A stretch of DNA of 5,689 nucleotides from an uncultured Collinsella sp. (GTDB taxonomy: Bacteria > Actinomycetota > Coriobacteriia > Coriobacteriales > Coriobacteriaceae). The notes under the pieces were generated by a model, which did no database searches, had not been told where the DNA came from, and saw nothing but the letters and a program-made list of their open reading frames with translations. Each line of letters starts with the position of its first letter. The first letter of the stretch is position 1. Below are positions 1 to 5,656 of this stretch, in pieces. A program made the translations under genes and the position numbers. The DNA is taken from the NCBI GenBank assembly GCA_902475475.1, contig CABRZY010000117.1:1-5689 (forward strand). Reading direction: 5' to 3'.

Positions 1-457
1 AGGCGCGGCGGAAAACACCCGAGGCAACGTAGTGCTCGATCTGCTCGTCGGTGAGCTCGTAGAACGTCACGTCGGTCACATCGACAAACGACAGGCTCTC
101 GGCGGCATGCGGGGCGGCCGTATCGCCTGCCTTAACGATGCAGACGCCGGTTGCGACCTGGTGCGTGCGGCCCGAAAGCTCACGGAGCATGGTGCGCGCC
201 TCGTCCTCGGTTGCCGGCTTGCCCAGAATCTTGCCGTCAAAGGTGACGATGGTGTCGGCCGCGACCGTCAGCTCATTGGGCTCGGCATACTCGGCAGCAA
301 CGGCAGCCGCCTTGGCGCGTGCCAAGCGCTCGACAAGCGTGAGCGGGGCCTCGCCATCAAAGGGCGTTTCGTCGATATCCGCGGGAATCACGCGAATGTT
401 GTAGCCTGCCTCGCGCATCAGCTCTATGCGGCGCGGCGATTGCGAAGCCAAAATCAT
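1..457 (-). CDS. maf: Maf-family nucleotide pyrophosphatase (partial, C-terminus beyond window)
   Basis: Maf proteins are cytoplasmic house-cleaning enzymes that hydrolyse dTTP, UTP and related or modified nucleotides to the monophosphate plus pyrophosphate. 152 residues are visible; the family is usually about 190-200 long, so the last quarter lies outside the window. Visible family motifs: ILASQSPRR at residues 2-10 (the phosphate-binding N-terminal signature), RLARAKA at 44-50, AADTIV at 66-71 with D68 as the expected catalytic base, ILGKP at 77-81, and GRTHQVATGV at 96-105. The ATG at 457-455 overlaps the TGA of the upstream DJ-1-like gene as ATGA, which fixes the start and indicates translational coupling. 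No separate ribosome binding site is needed. One oddity: near the edge the usual TGEP-type motif reads SGVF (residues 146-149). Substrate preference (dTTP/UTP versus m7GTP) cannot be settled from what is visible. The family call is very secure. Confidence 0.93.
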   Translation of the reverse strand, partial: MILASQSPRRIELMREAGYNIRVIPADIDETPFDGEAPLTLVERLARAKAAAVAAEYAEPNELTVAADTIVTFDGKILGKPATEDEARTMLRELSGRTHQVATGVCIVKAGDTAAPHAAESLSFVDVTDVTFYELTDEQIEHYVASGVFRRA

Positions 458-996
458 AGTTGGATGCCCTCGGCGACCTTCTCGACGGCCTTGTCGCCAG
501 CGAGCGTGCGCAGCAGCTCCAATGCAAAGGGGAGTGACTGTGCCATGCCGCTGGCAGTGATGATGTTGCCGTCTTGCGTGACCTTCTCGCCAGTATAGGC
601 GCCTTCGGGGAAGCTTTTCTCAAAGCCAGGGAAGCACGTGGCGTGGCGCCCCTCGAGTAGGTCGAGCTCGCCCAGGATAAACGGGGCGGCGCAGATGGCG
701 GCGACGTGCTTGGTCGCGGCGAACTCGCAGACCACGTCGCAGACACGCTGATCGGCGCGCAGGTTGGTGGCACCGGGCAGGCCGCCGGGCAGCACGACGC
801 AGTCGTACTCGTCAAAGTTGATCTCATCAAAGAGCGCATCGCAGGTCACGGGGATCTGCAGCGAGCTTACGACCTCACGCGTGGGCATAATCGAGACGAG
901 CGTGGCACGCACGCCGCCGCGACGCATGACATCGACCATGGTCAAGCATTCAATAGTTTCAAAGCCATCGGCGGCGAGAACGGCAACGCTGGGCAT
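454..996 (-). CDS. DJ-1/PfpI (YajL/ThiJ-like) family protein
   Basis: A 180-residue protein, the full length of a single-domain DJ-1/PfpI member. The family includes deglycase/glyoxalase-like enzymes and redox-sensing chaperones; this copy's exact activity is unknown. The nucleophile-elbow motif AAICAAP places the reactive cysteine at C102. The partner acid of the family corresponds to E16 in GFETIE (human DJ-1 E18), and VVLPGG at residues 67-72 is the conserved strand-turn next to the active site. The position of human DJ-1 H126 is not kept: the segment reads TCFPGF (120-125), with C121 nearby. The start is taken as the third in-frame ATG (996-994) because AAAGGA lies 6 nt upstream of it; two earlier ATGs (1020 and 1011) would add MPPMKGTL but have no better ribosome binding site. 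It overlaps maf by 4 nt downstream. The pair probably forms a two-gene stress or quality-control operon. Confidence 0.9.
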   Translation of the reverse strand: MPSVAVLAADGFETIECLTMVDVMRRGGVRATLVSIMPTREVVSSLQIPVTCDALFDEINFDEYDCVVLPGGLPGATNLRADQRVCDVVCEFAATKHVAAICAAPFILGELDLLEGRHATCFPGFEKSFPEGAYTGEKVTQDGNIITASGMAQSLPFALELLRTLAGDKAVEKVAEGIQL

Positions 997-1002
997 GAGG
1001 GT

Positions 1003-1008
1003 TCCTTT
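1003..1008 (-). promoter_or_regulatory. Ribosome binding site deciding the DJ-1-like gene start
   Basis: On the minus strand AAAGGA is followed by 6 nt and then ATG at 996-994. This favours the third in-frame ATG over the two upstream ones, one of which lies immediately before this motif and so would put the motif inside the coding region. Confidence 0.6.
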
Positions 1009-1032
1009 CATAGGCGGCATACAATTAGCCGT

Positions 1033-1061
1033 CTTATACCCCGAAGACCTCCGCTTGCCAC
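1033..1061 (-). promoter_or_regulatory. Candidate sigma70-type promoter for the DJ-1-like/maf pair
   Basis: Reading the minus strand, a -35-like GTGGCA (1061-1056, 4 of 6 to consensus) is separated by 17 nt from a -10-like TATAAG (1038-1033, 5 of 6). Transcription would start near 1026, giving a leader of about 30 nt before the preferred start at 996. No clear terminator hairpin is seen between the methyltransferase stop at 1103 and this site, so read-through from upstream could add to expression. The call rests on motif match only. Confidence 0.4.
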
Positions 1062-1102
1062 GCTCGATTTCCCAATGATTTTTCTGAGCAATGATTAAGT
1101 GG

Positions 1103-2416
1103 CTAGTTGCGCCTAAGGTGGACGACGGTCTCGCAGTGGAAGGTTTGTGGGAACAGGTCGACTGGCGTGATCTTTACGGGGGAGAAGGTGCCTTCTTCGA
1201 CAAAGCGTTTGAGATCGCGCGCCAGGGTGGCCGGGTCGCAGCTCACGTAGGCGACATCGTGGGCACTCGTGCTGGCGATAAGGTCGATCGCTTCGGGGGC
1301 GAGGCCTGCGCGCGGCGGGTCGACCACCAAGACGTCGGCATCCTGGTCGGGGAACTCGCGCACCGCGTCTCCGCCAATGACGTCGACGTTATCAAGCTTG
1401 TTGATCTCCAGGTTACGGCGCAGGTCGCGCACGGCGGGGCCGTAGGCCTCGACGGCGGCGACAAAGTCGCAGCGGCGGGCGAGCGGCAGGGTAAAGGTGC
1501 CGGCACCGCAGTACAGGTCCACGGCAAGCTCGTCTTCCTGCGGATCGAGCGTTTCCATGACAAGCTCGATCAAAATCTCGGCACCCTTGGTGTTGACCTG
1601 GAAAAAAGACGGGGCAGACAAGCGCATCTGACCCTCGGCGATATTCTCGGTCCATGAGCCCTCTCCGGCGAGCATTTCGACCTTGGAAACACGGCGGGCC
1701 TTCTTTTCGCCCTTGCTCATCACGCGTACGACACTTGTGGGGTGCGCGGCGTCTGCCAACACGCGCGAGACTTGCGAGCGCGGGAAAGAGCCCGTAGGCG
1801 TCCAGAGCGCCACCTCGAGTGCCTTGGTGCGACGTGAGGCGCGAATGCCCACGCGCTCAAGGCCCAGGTCGTGGCTGCCGCTCAGATAATTGAGCGCGCC
1901 GACGACCGATTTGAGTGCCTTGGGGAAGCGTTTGTCGAACAACGGGCACGAATCGACGGTCACGATCTTGCGAGGATCGACACCGTGCATGCCAAGACGC
2001 ACGCGGCCGTTTACAACGGTCGGCTCGAGTTCGATTTTATTGCGGTAGCCCCAATCATCCTTGGTGTGGCGGATGGGTTGCACCAGTTCATCGACTTGAT
2101 CGGGGCTGAACTTGCCGATACGCTCGAGCGTGGAGCGCAGATTTTGCTCCTTGGCGGCGAGCTGTGCCGTGCGTGAGAGATTGCCCCACGAGCAGCCGCC
2201 GCAGATGCCCACGAAGGGGCAGGGAGACTGAATGCGATCGGGGCTTGGCTCCAGAATCTCGGTGGTGCGGGCACGCATGAACGACTTGCCGTCCTGTACG
2301 ACCTCGGCCTCGACGGTGTCGCCTGCCACGGCGCCCTGCACAAAGACGGCCTTGCCGTTGTCGGCGTGCGCCAGCCCGTCGGCGCCGTAGGTCATCGATT
2401 CTATAGTGAGCTTCAT
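1103..2416 (-). CDS. rlmD: 23S rRNA (uracil-5-)-methyltransferase, RlmD/RumA family
   Basis: A 437-residue SAM-dependent, iron-sulfur RNA methyltransferase that makes 5-methyluridine. Domain order: N-terminal TRAM-like RNA-binding domain (about 1-55); a [4Fe-4S] cysteine set C66-x5-C72-x2-C75 with the distal C157 (DSCPLF); the central domain; FFQVN (271-275); SAM motif I DLYCGAGTF (300-308); VDPPRAGL (365-372); the catalytic nucleophile C393 in YVSCDPATL; and the C-terminal FHCETV carrying the expected general base E429. Length matches E. coli RlmD (about 433). The start is placed at the third in-frame ATG (2416-2414), where an AGGCAGGA stretch lies just upstream and the protein begins as TRAM domains usually do; two earlier ATGs would add 12 residues (MVRTTTRMTGRN) without a good ribosome binding site. 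The family call is secure. The target (U1939 alone, U747 and U1939 as in RlmCD, or tRNA U54 as in TrmFO-lacking lineages) cannot be decided from sequence, so the symbol is provisional. Confidence 0.9.
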   Translation of the reverse strand: MKLTIESMTYGADGLAHADNGKAVFVQGAVAGDTVEAEVVQDGKSFMRARTTEILEPSPDRIQSPCPFVGICGGCSWGNLSRTAQLAAKEQNLRSTLERIGKFSPDQVDELVQPIRHTKDDWGYRNKIELEPTVVNGRVRLGMHGVDPRKIVTVDSCPLFDKRFPKALKSVVGALNYLSGSHDLGLERVGIRASRRTKALEVALWTPTGSFPRSQVSRVLADAAHPTSVVRVMSKGEKKARRVSKVEMLAGEGSWTENIAEGQMRLSAPSFFQVNTKGAEILIELVMETLDPQEDELAVDLYCGAGTFTLPLARRCDFVAAVEAYGPAVRDLRRNLEINKLDNVDVIGGDAVREFPDQDADVLVVDPPRAGLAPEAIDLIASTSAHDVAYVSCDPATLARDLKRFVEEGTFSPVKITPVDLFPQTFHCETVVHLRRN

Positions 2417-2418
2417 AT

Positions 2419-2426
2419 TCCTGCCT
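2419..2426 (-). promoter_or_regulatory. Ribosome binding site for the rRNA methyltransferase gene
   Basis: AGGCAGGA on the minus strand ends 2 nt before ATG 2416-2414. The spacing is short if AGGA is the pairing core and normal if the first AGG is. The two upstream in-frame ATGs have no purine-rich element at a usable distance, so this motif supports the shorter protein. Confidence 0.45.
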
Positions 2427-2462
2427 GTCATTCGCGTTGTTGTTCGCACCATGGTAGCAGGG

Positions 2463-2506
2463 AAAAGCGCCCCGCATCCGAGGCTTTCCTCAAATGCGGG
2501 GCGCTT
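2463..2506 (-). terminator. Intrinsic terminator of ppk
   Basis: A perfect 13-bp inverted repeat (left arm 2465-2477, right arm 2494-2506; AAGCGCCCCGCAT on the plus strand) encloses a 16-nt loop that can pair further (GAGG 2480-2483 with CCTC 2488-2491). On the minus strand the stem is followed by a short T run (the TTTT before CCC), the expected layout for Rho-independent termination. The stem begins 23 nt after the ppk stop at 2530. It separates ppk from the methyltransferase gene starting at 2416, so that gene probably needs its own promoter or partial read-through. No convincing promoter was found in 2417-2462. The T run is short, so termination may be incomplete. Confidence 0.85.
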
Positions 2507-2528
2507 CTACAAACTGCTTCTACAAACG
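2503..2528. repeat. Short tandem direct repeat between ppk stop and its terminator
   Basis: Two adjacent copies of a 13-nt unit, GCTTCTACAAACT (2503-2515) and GCTTCTACAAACG (2516-2528), match at 12 of 13 positions. The first copy overlaps the foot of the terminator stem. It is probably a local duplication; no function is implied. Confidence 0.7.
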
Positions 2529-2529
2529 A

Positions 2530-5109
2530 CTATTTCGTCTTGCCGGTAATGAGCGTCTTAAGACCCAGGCCGATCAGACCCAGGCCCATGCGCACGCGGC
2601 CGGGGCGATGGCGCTCGATGGCCTTGGTCTTGCCGGCGGGCTTATCGCGACGGGCGCTCGTCTCGGGTGCGGGCTTGATGACCTGCGGATCGGGCTGAGG
2701 TGCAGGTGCAGACTCGGGCTCAATGACGGTCGCCTGGACCTCTTGGACCTTGGGTGTGGCCGGCTGCGGCTCAGGAGCAGGGGCGGGCTTTGCCTCGGCG
2801 GCGGGCTCCGGAGTCGCAGTAGCGGGCTCGGGCGCTTTCTCCACGGCGGGCTCTGCGGCAGCCTCGGGCTCATTCACCGGGGGAGCTGCAACCGCTTCCG
2901 GTTTGGCGGCTGCCCCGTGTTCAACCTCGGCCTGAATGGCCTCCTCGGCCACACGTTCCTTCTCCTGTGCGCGCTGCTGCGCGGCGGCCTCGGCGTTGCG
3001 ATAGGCACGCTCCAGCAGAGCCTCCTGCGAGTTGAAGGGTTTCTCACCCTCTGCACGCTCCACGGGGACCCAGGTGCCGTCGCTCGTGAGGTTGCGGGCC
3101 TTCACGTTGTCGCGCAGCTGCATGCCCATGTACTCGTGCACTAGGGCGCGGCAGGTGGGGTCGAGCACGGGGAAGGCAATCTCCACGCGGTGCTCGGTGT
3201 TGCGCGTCATCATGTCTGCCGAGCTCAGGTAAATCATGTCCGAGTCCACGCCGAAAGCATAGACGCGCGCGTGCTCCAAAAAGCGTCCGACGATGGAGCG
3301 GACATGCACGTTCTCGGTCTTGCCTGGAACACCGGGCTTGAGGCACGAGATGCCGCGGATGATCATGTCTACGCGGACTCCAGCGCACGATGCCTCGGCG
3401 ATCTTGTCGATGACCTCGCGGTCGGTCAGCGAGTTGAGCTTAAAGAACACGCGGGCGGGCTCGCCAGCGAGGGCGCGCTGGATCTCGCGATCCAGGCCGC
3501 GCATGATGAGCGGCTTGAGGCCGACCGGCGCTACGCCCAGGAAGCGGTAGTCGCCGCGCAGGTTGCCCAGCGACAGATTGCGGAAGAACAGGTTGGCGTC
3601 TTCACCGATGCCGGGATGGGCTGTCATGAGCATAAAGTCGCTGTAGAGTTTGGCCGTCTTCTCGTTAAAGTTGCCGGTGCCCAAAAGCGTGAGGCGCGTT
3701 AGCGCCATGCCCTCGCGATAGGTGAGCTGGCAGATCTTTGAGTGGCATTTAAAGCCCTCGGAACCATAGATGACGGTGCAGCCGGCCTCTTCCAGGCGCT
3801 CGGCCCACTCGATGTTGTTCTGCTCGTCAAAGCGGGCACGAAGTTCCATGAGCACCGTGACCTCTTTGCCGTTCTCGGCAGCATCGATCAGCGACTCGCA
3901 CAGGCGGCTCTGCTTGGCCACGCGGTAGAGCGTGATGCGCAGCGAGATGCACTCGGGGTCGTAGGCGGCCTCGTGCACCAGATCCAGGAAGGGGTTCATG
4001 GCCTCGTAGGGATAAAAGAGCAGCTTGTCGTGCTGCAGCACCTGCTCGCGGATGGAGCGGGTCATGTCGATGGTGGGATTGGGCTGCGGCCTAAACGGCG
4101 TAAAGAGCAGCTCGTTGCGCAGGTGCTCGGGAATCTTGCCCTCAATGCCAAAGACGTAGCCCAGGTCGAGCGGGATATCGCAGGTAAAGACAGAGCGGCG
4201 CGAAAGCTCGAGCGCCTTGCGGATGGTCTTGAGCGTTGCCTTCTCGAGCGACCCCGAGACCGCGAGCACTACCGGCTGCAGACGCAGGCGCTTCTTGAGG
4301 ATGCGCTTCATGTGCTGGCGGTAGTCCTCTTCCTCTTCGACGCCCTCGCCGTCCGGATCGATGTCGGCGTTGCGGGTGACGCGGATCAGCGCACGATCCA
4401 GCGGCTTATAGGAGCCAAAGCAGCTGTCCAGGCAGGCGAGGATGACGTCCTCGAGCAAGATGTAGGAGTAGGTGCCGGTGGGCGAGGGGATCTCGACCAC
4501 GCGGTTCATCGAGGCGGGAATCTCGATAAGGCCCAGCAGGCTCTCCTCGTCGGTGGCGCCGTCCAGACCACAGGCCAGATAGAGCGCGCCATTGCGTAGG
4601 TTGGGGAAGGGGTGGCGAGGATCGATGACCAGCGGCGAGATGACCGGCGACACGTAGGCCTGGAAGTAGCGGGTTACAAAGGTGCGCTCCTCGGGCGTAA
4701 GCGAATCGATGCGGGCGCGGTGAACGCCCAAGGTGTCGAGCTTGCCCTCGATGCTCTTAAAGATGGACTCCCAACGGGTAAGGAGCCCGGGCATTTCGGC
4801 CATGACAGCATCGACCTGTTCGGAGGCGGTCATATTGCTCTTGTTGTCGACAGGTTGCTTTTTGAGCTCTGCCAGATCGGACAGGCCGCCCACGCGCACC
4901 ATGAGAAACTCGTCGAGGTTAGACTCGAAAATCGACACGAACTTTAGACGCTCGAACAGCGGAACGGTCTCATCGAAGGCTTCGTCAAGCACACGGTTGT
5001 CAAAGCGTAGCCAGCTGAGCTCTCGGTTCTGCGTGTACGAGAAGTCGCGAGGCGGTTTGCGCAGCTTTGCGGCGGCTTGCTTTTTTTCGATTTTGCTCGG
5101 CATATGCAT
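2530..5109 (-). CDS. ppk: Polyphosphate kinase PPK1 with extended C-terminal tail
   Basis: PPK1 reversibly transfers the ATP gamma-phosphate onto inorganic polyphosphate. The protein has 859 residues against roughly 690-730 for typical PPK1; the excess is at the C-terminus. N domain: RELSWLRFDNRVLDEA at 29-44 and ESNLDEFLMVRVGGL to about 75. Catalytic region: ITLYRVA (R396), ELRARFDEQNN (R426), KCHSK with H456, the expected phospho-accepting histidine (E. coli H435), GTGNFNEKTAKLY ending at Y489 (E. coli Y468), and RSIVGRFLEHARVYAF with H613 (E. coli H592). The position of E. coli H454 is L475. Residues 705-859 form an extra tail: coiled-coil-like at 693-730, Ala/Pro/Glu-rich at 733-816, strongly basic at 820-840, and Gly/Leu-rich at 841-859. 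The start may be the ATG at 5109 or the one at 5103; GGA is 3 nt from the first and 9 nt from the second, so the second is slightly preferable. It is probably a single-gene transcript ended by the hairpin at 2463-2506. No ppx neighbour is visible. Confidence 0.95.
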   Translation of the reverse strand: MHMPSKIEKKQAAAKLRKPPRDFSYTQNRELSWLRFDNRVLDEAFDETVPLFERLKFVSIFESNLDEFLMVRVGGLSDLAELKKQPVDNKSNMTASEQVDAVMAEMPGLLTRWESIFKSIEGKLDTLGVHRARIDSLTPEERTFVTRYFQAYVSPVISPLVIDPRHPFPNLRNGALYLACGLDGATDEESLLGLIEIPASMNRVVEIPSPTGTYSYILLEDVILACLDSCFGSYKPLDRALIRVTRNADIDPDGEGVEEEEDYRQHMKRILKKRLRLQPVVLAVSGSLEKATLKTIRKALELSRRSVFTCDIPLDLGYVFGIEGKIPEHLRNELLFTPFRPQPNPTIDMTRSIREQVLQHDKLLFYPYEAMNPFLDLVHEAAYDPECISLRITLYRVAKQSRLCESLIDAAENGKEVTVLMELRARFDEQNNIEWAERLEEAGCTVIYGSEGFKCHSKICQLTYREGMALTRLTLLGTGNFNEKTAKLYSDFMLMTAHPGIGEDANLFFRNLSLGNLRGDYRFLGVAPVGLKPLIMRGLDREIQRALAGEPARVFFKLNSLTDREVIDKIAEASCAGVRVDMIIRGISCLKPGVPGKTENVHVRSIVGRFLEHARVYAFGVDSDMIYLSSADMMTRNTEHRVEIAFPVLDPTCRALVHEYMGMQLRDNVKARNLTSDGTWVPVERAEGEKPFNSQEALLERAYRNAEAAAQQRAQEKERVAEEAIQAEVEHGAAAKPEAVAAPPVNEPEAAAEPAVEKAPEPATATPEPAAEAKPAPAPEPQPATPKVQEVQATVIEPESAPAPQPDPQVIKPAPETSARRDKPAGKTKAIERHRPGRVRMGLGLIGLGLKTLITGKTK
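2533..2997 (-). other. Low-complexity C-terminal extension of PPK1 (coding)
   Basis: Codons 705-859 of ppk. The segment continues a charged, probably helical stretch, then runs through about 85 residues dominated by A, P and E with scattered K and V. Residues 820-840 follow with nine K/R in 21 positions (including ARRDK and RHRPGRVR), and the protein ends in a glycine/leucine-rich piece (MGLGLIGLGLKTLITGKTK). It has no similarity to the catalytic core. A disordered spacer carrying a basic, partly hydrophobic end could bind polyphosphate, nucleic acid or membrane; this is inference only. Confidence 0.8.
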
Positions 5110-5120
5110 CTGTCCGTTCA

Positions 5121-5135
5121 GTCCCCGCAGGGGAC
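5121..5135 (-). promoter_or_regulatory. Small hairpin in the ppk 5' leader
   Basis: GTCCCC (5121-5126) and GGGGAC (5130-5135) form a perfect 6-bp GC-rich stem with a 3-nt loop, 11 nt upstream of the first ppk ATG. No T run follows, so it is not a terminator. It could affect ribosome access or mRNA stability; chance is possible for so short a stem. Confidence 0.35.
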
Positions 5136-5298
5136 GGTAGCCTAACCCTATTCACTATTGTCTCAATTTAGTCGACTTGTGGCACGGACGTATTGTGCGA
5201 ACGGTATCTTTACCTACTTCTTACGCTGACAAGTCATAGGACTGACGCCCTGCTCGTCTGCAAGCGGTCTATATCCTCACTCAACTGGTACGTAAGTG

Positions 5299-5338
5299 TG
5301 AATAAGAATGATGGATAGCTGAATATCATTGAATGCAG
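5299..5338 (+). promoter_or_regulatory. ARG-box-like sequences (possible ArgR/AhrC operator)
   Basis: TGAATAAGAATG at 5299-5310 closely resembles the core of the Bacillus ARG box (TGAATAAAAATG/T). Immediately downstream, two TGAAT half-sites occur 10 nt apart (5320-5324 and 5330-5334) in TGAATATCATTGAATGCA. Clustered ARG boxes upstream of an arginine-metabolism gene would make sense if the plus-strand gene is arginine deiminase. The motifs are AT-rich and lie in an AT-rich stretch, so chance matches are quite possible. They sit about 320-360 nt before the gene start, which is rather far. Confidence 0.3.
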
Positions 5339-5386
5339 GCGGAAACGTAAACAAACATCATTTATATACATAAAACCGATTTAGCT

Positions 5387-5421
5387 ATGCAATTCTAAAT
5401 CAAAAGTTTAGAGATGCAATT
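5387..5421. repeat. ATGCAATT direct repeats flanking a small inverted repeat
   Basis: ATGCAATT occurs at 5387-5394 and 5414-5421, start points 27 nt apart, and each copy is followed by a similar AAAT-containing tail. Between them CTAAA and TTTAG form a short inverted repeat (5395-5399 and 5407-5411). The spacing, near 2.6 helical turns, does not put the copies on the same face. It may be a regulator site or part of a promoter; no known operator is recognised. Confidence 0.3.
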
Positions 5422-5501
5422 GCAAATAGTTTTTAGGAAAAAAGAGCGTTTACCTTAGAAAAGTTACTTTAGAACGCCGAAGTACATTATGGGGGAATCT
5501 C

Positions 5502-5576
5502 ATGCGATATACCGTTCATCGCACTTTGTTGACCGTTCGGGGGCGAGGTGGAATTGCGGGTGGAATTTGGATATAA
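5502..5576 (+). CDS. Possible 24-residue leader peptide with four Arg codons
   Basis: ATG at 5502 to TAA at 5574-5576 encodes a 24-residue peptide beginning MRYTVHRTLL and ending GGIAGGIWI. A purine-rich GGGGGA (5491-5496) lies 5 nt before the ATG and could serve as ribosome binding site. Four of 24 codons are arginine (CGA, CGC, CGG, CGA; residues 2, 7, 13 and 15). The stop is 82 nt upstream of the next gene start and overlaps a candidate -10 element, so it is only a leader peptide if transcription begins further upstream. It is not recognised as any family and could be a chance ORF. Confidence 0.2.
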   Translation: MRYTVHRTLLTVRGRGGIAGGIWI

Positions 5577-5577
5577 C
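5572..5577 (+). promoter_or_regulatory. Candidate -10 element for the plus-strand gene
   Basis: TATAAC matches the sigma70 -10 consensus at 5 of 6 positions. At 17 nt upstream the best -35 is TGGAAT (about 3 of 6), so it would be a weak or activator-dependent promoter. Transcription would start near 5584 and give a leader of about 75 nt containing two hairpins. A TTGACC at 5529-5534 is a good -35 look-alike but sits 37 nt from this -10 and cannot pair with it. Confidence 0.35.
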
Positions 5578-5593
5578 TAGAGCTGTCAGCAAG

Positions 5594-5642
5594 CAGCGTC
5601 CGCTATGGAAGGGCGCTGAGAGATTCGGCCGAAAGGCCCGAA
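5594..5642 (+). promoter_or_regulatory. Two-hairpin structured leader before the plus-strand gene
   Basis: Hairpin A: CAGCGTCC (5594-5601) pairs with GGGCGCTG (5611-5618), 8 bp with one U-G pair, around a 9-nt loop GCTATGGAA. Hairpin B: TTCGGCC (5624-5630) pairs with GGCCCGAA (5635-5642), 7 bp with one bulged C, closed by a GAAA (GNRA-type) tetraloop. A 5-nt spacer separates them, and the ribosome binding site begins 8 nt after hairpin B. No T run follows, so neither is a terminator. The conserved cores of TPP, SAM-I, glycine, c-di-GMP, cobalamin, T-box and ZTP elements were looked for by eye and not found. It may act on mRNA stability or translation. Confidence 0.45.
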
Positions 5643-5650
5643 AGAAAGGT

Positions 5651-5656
5651 AGGAGG
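5651..5656 (+). promoter_or_regulatory. Strong but closely spaced ribosome binding site
   Basis: AGGAGG is a perfect anti-16S match but lies only 2 nt from ATG 5659-5661, shorter than usual. An AAAGG at 5645-5649 gives a 9-nt spacing as an alternative. No other in-frame start is visible nearby, so the ATG is still the best start. Confidence 0.6.

Noticed and set aside
1073..1096. Direct repeat CAATGATT (two copies 16 nt apart) after the methyltransferase stop
   Set aside because: It forms no hairpin and has no partner elements. It is too short and AT-rich to call an operator or terminator.
1091..1657. A plus-strand open frame of 188 codons opposite the methyltransferase gene
   Set aside because: It is antisense to the conserved SAM-binding and catalytic motifs of the methyltransferase, and it shows no plausible family features or convincing ribosome binding site.
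2494..3144. A plus-strand open frame of 216 codons rich in Gly, Leu, Arg and Cys
   Set aside because: It is the complement of the repetitive Ala/Pro/Glu-coding part of the ppk tail, so its composition is an artefact of that sequence.
3742..4599. A long plus-strand open frame of 285 codons opposite ppk
   Set aside because: It lies entirely antisense to the catalytic core of PPK1, whose motifs are unmistakable. Its product has no recognisable family signature, and open antisense frames are common in GC-rich genes.
5173..5236. Inverted repeat GACTTGT / ACAAGTC about 50 nt apart
   Set aside because: A 7-nt match with a long gap is expected by chance in a region this size and gives no stable local structure.
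5605..5619. Four-codon ORF (MEGR) in the loop of leader hairpin A, ending in an Arg codon
   Set aside because: It has no ribosome binding site and a length expected by chance; the start codon is inside a loop only because the loop contains GCTATGGAA.
5613..5645. CTGAGA-like segment suggesting a TPP riboswitch
   Set aside because: The other obligatory TPP motifs (such as CTGATCTGGATAATGCC-like sequence) are absent, and the downstream gene does not suggest thiamine metabolism.
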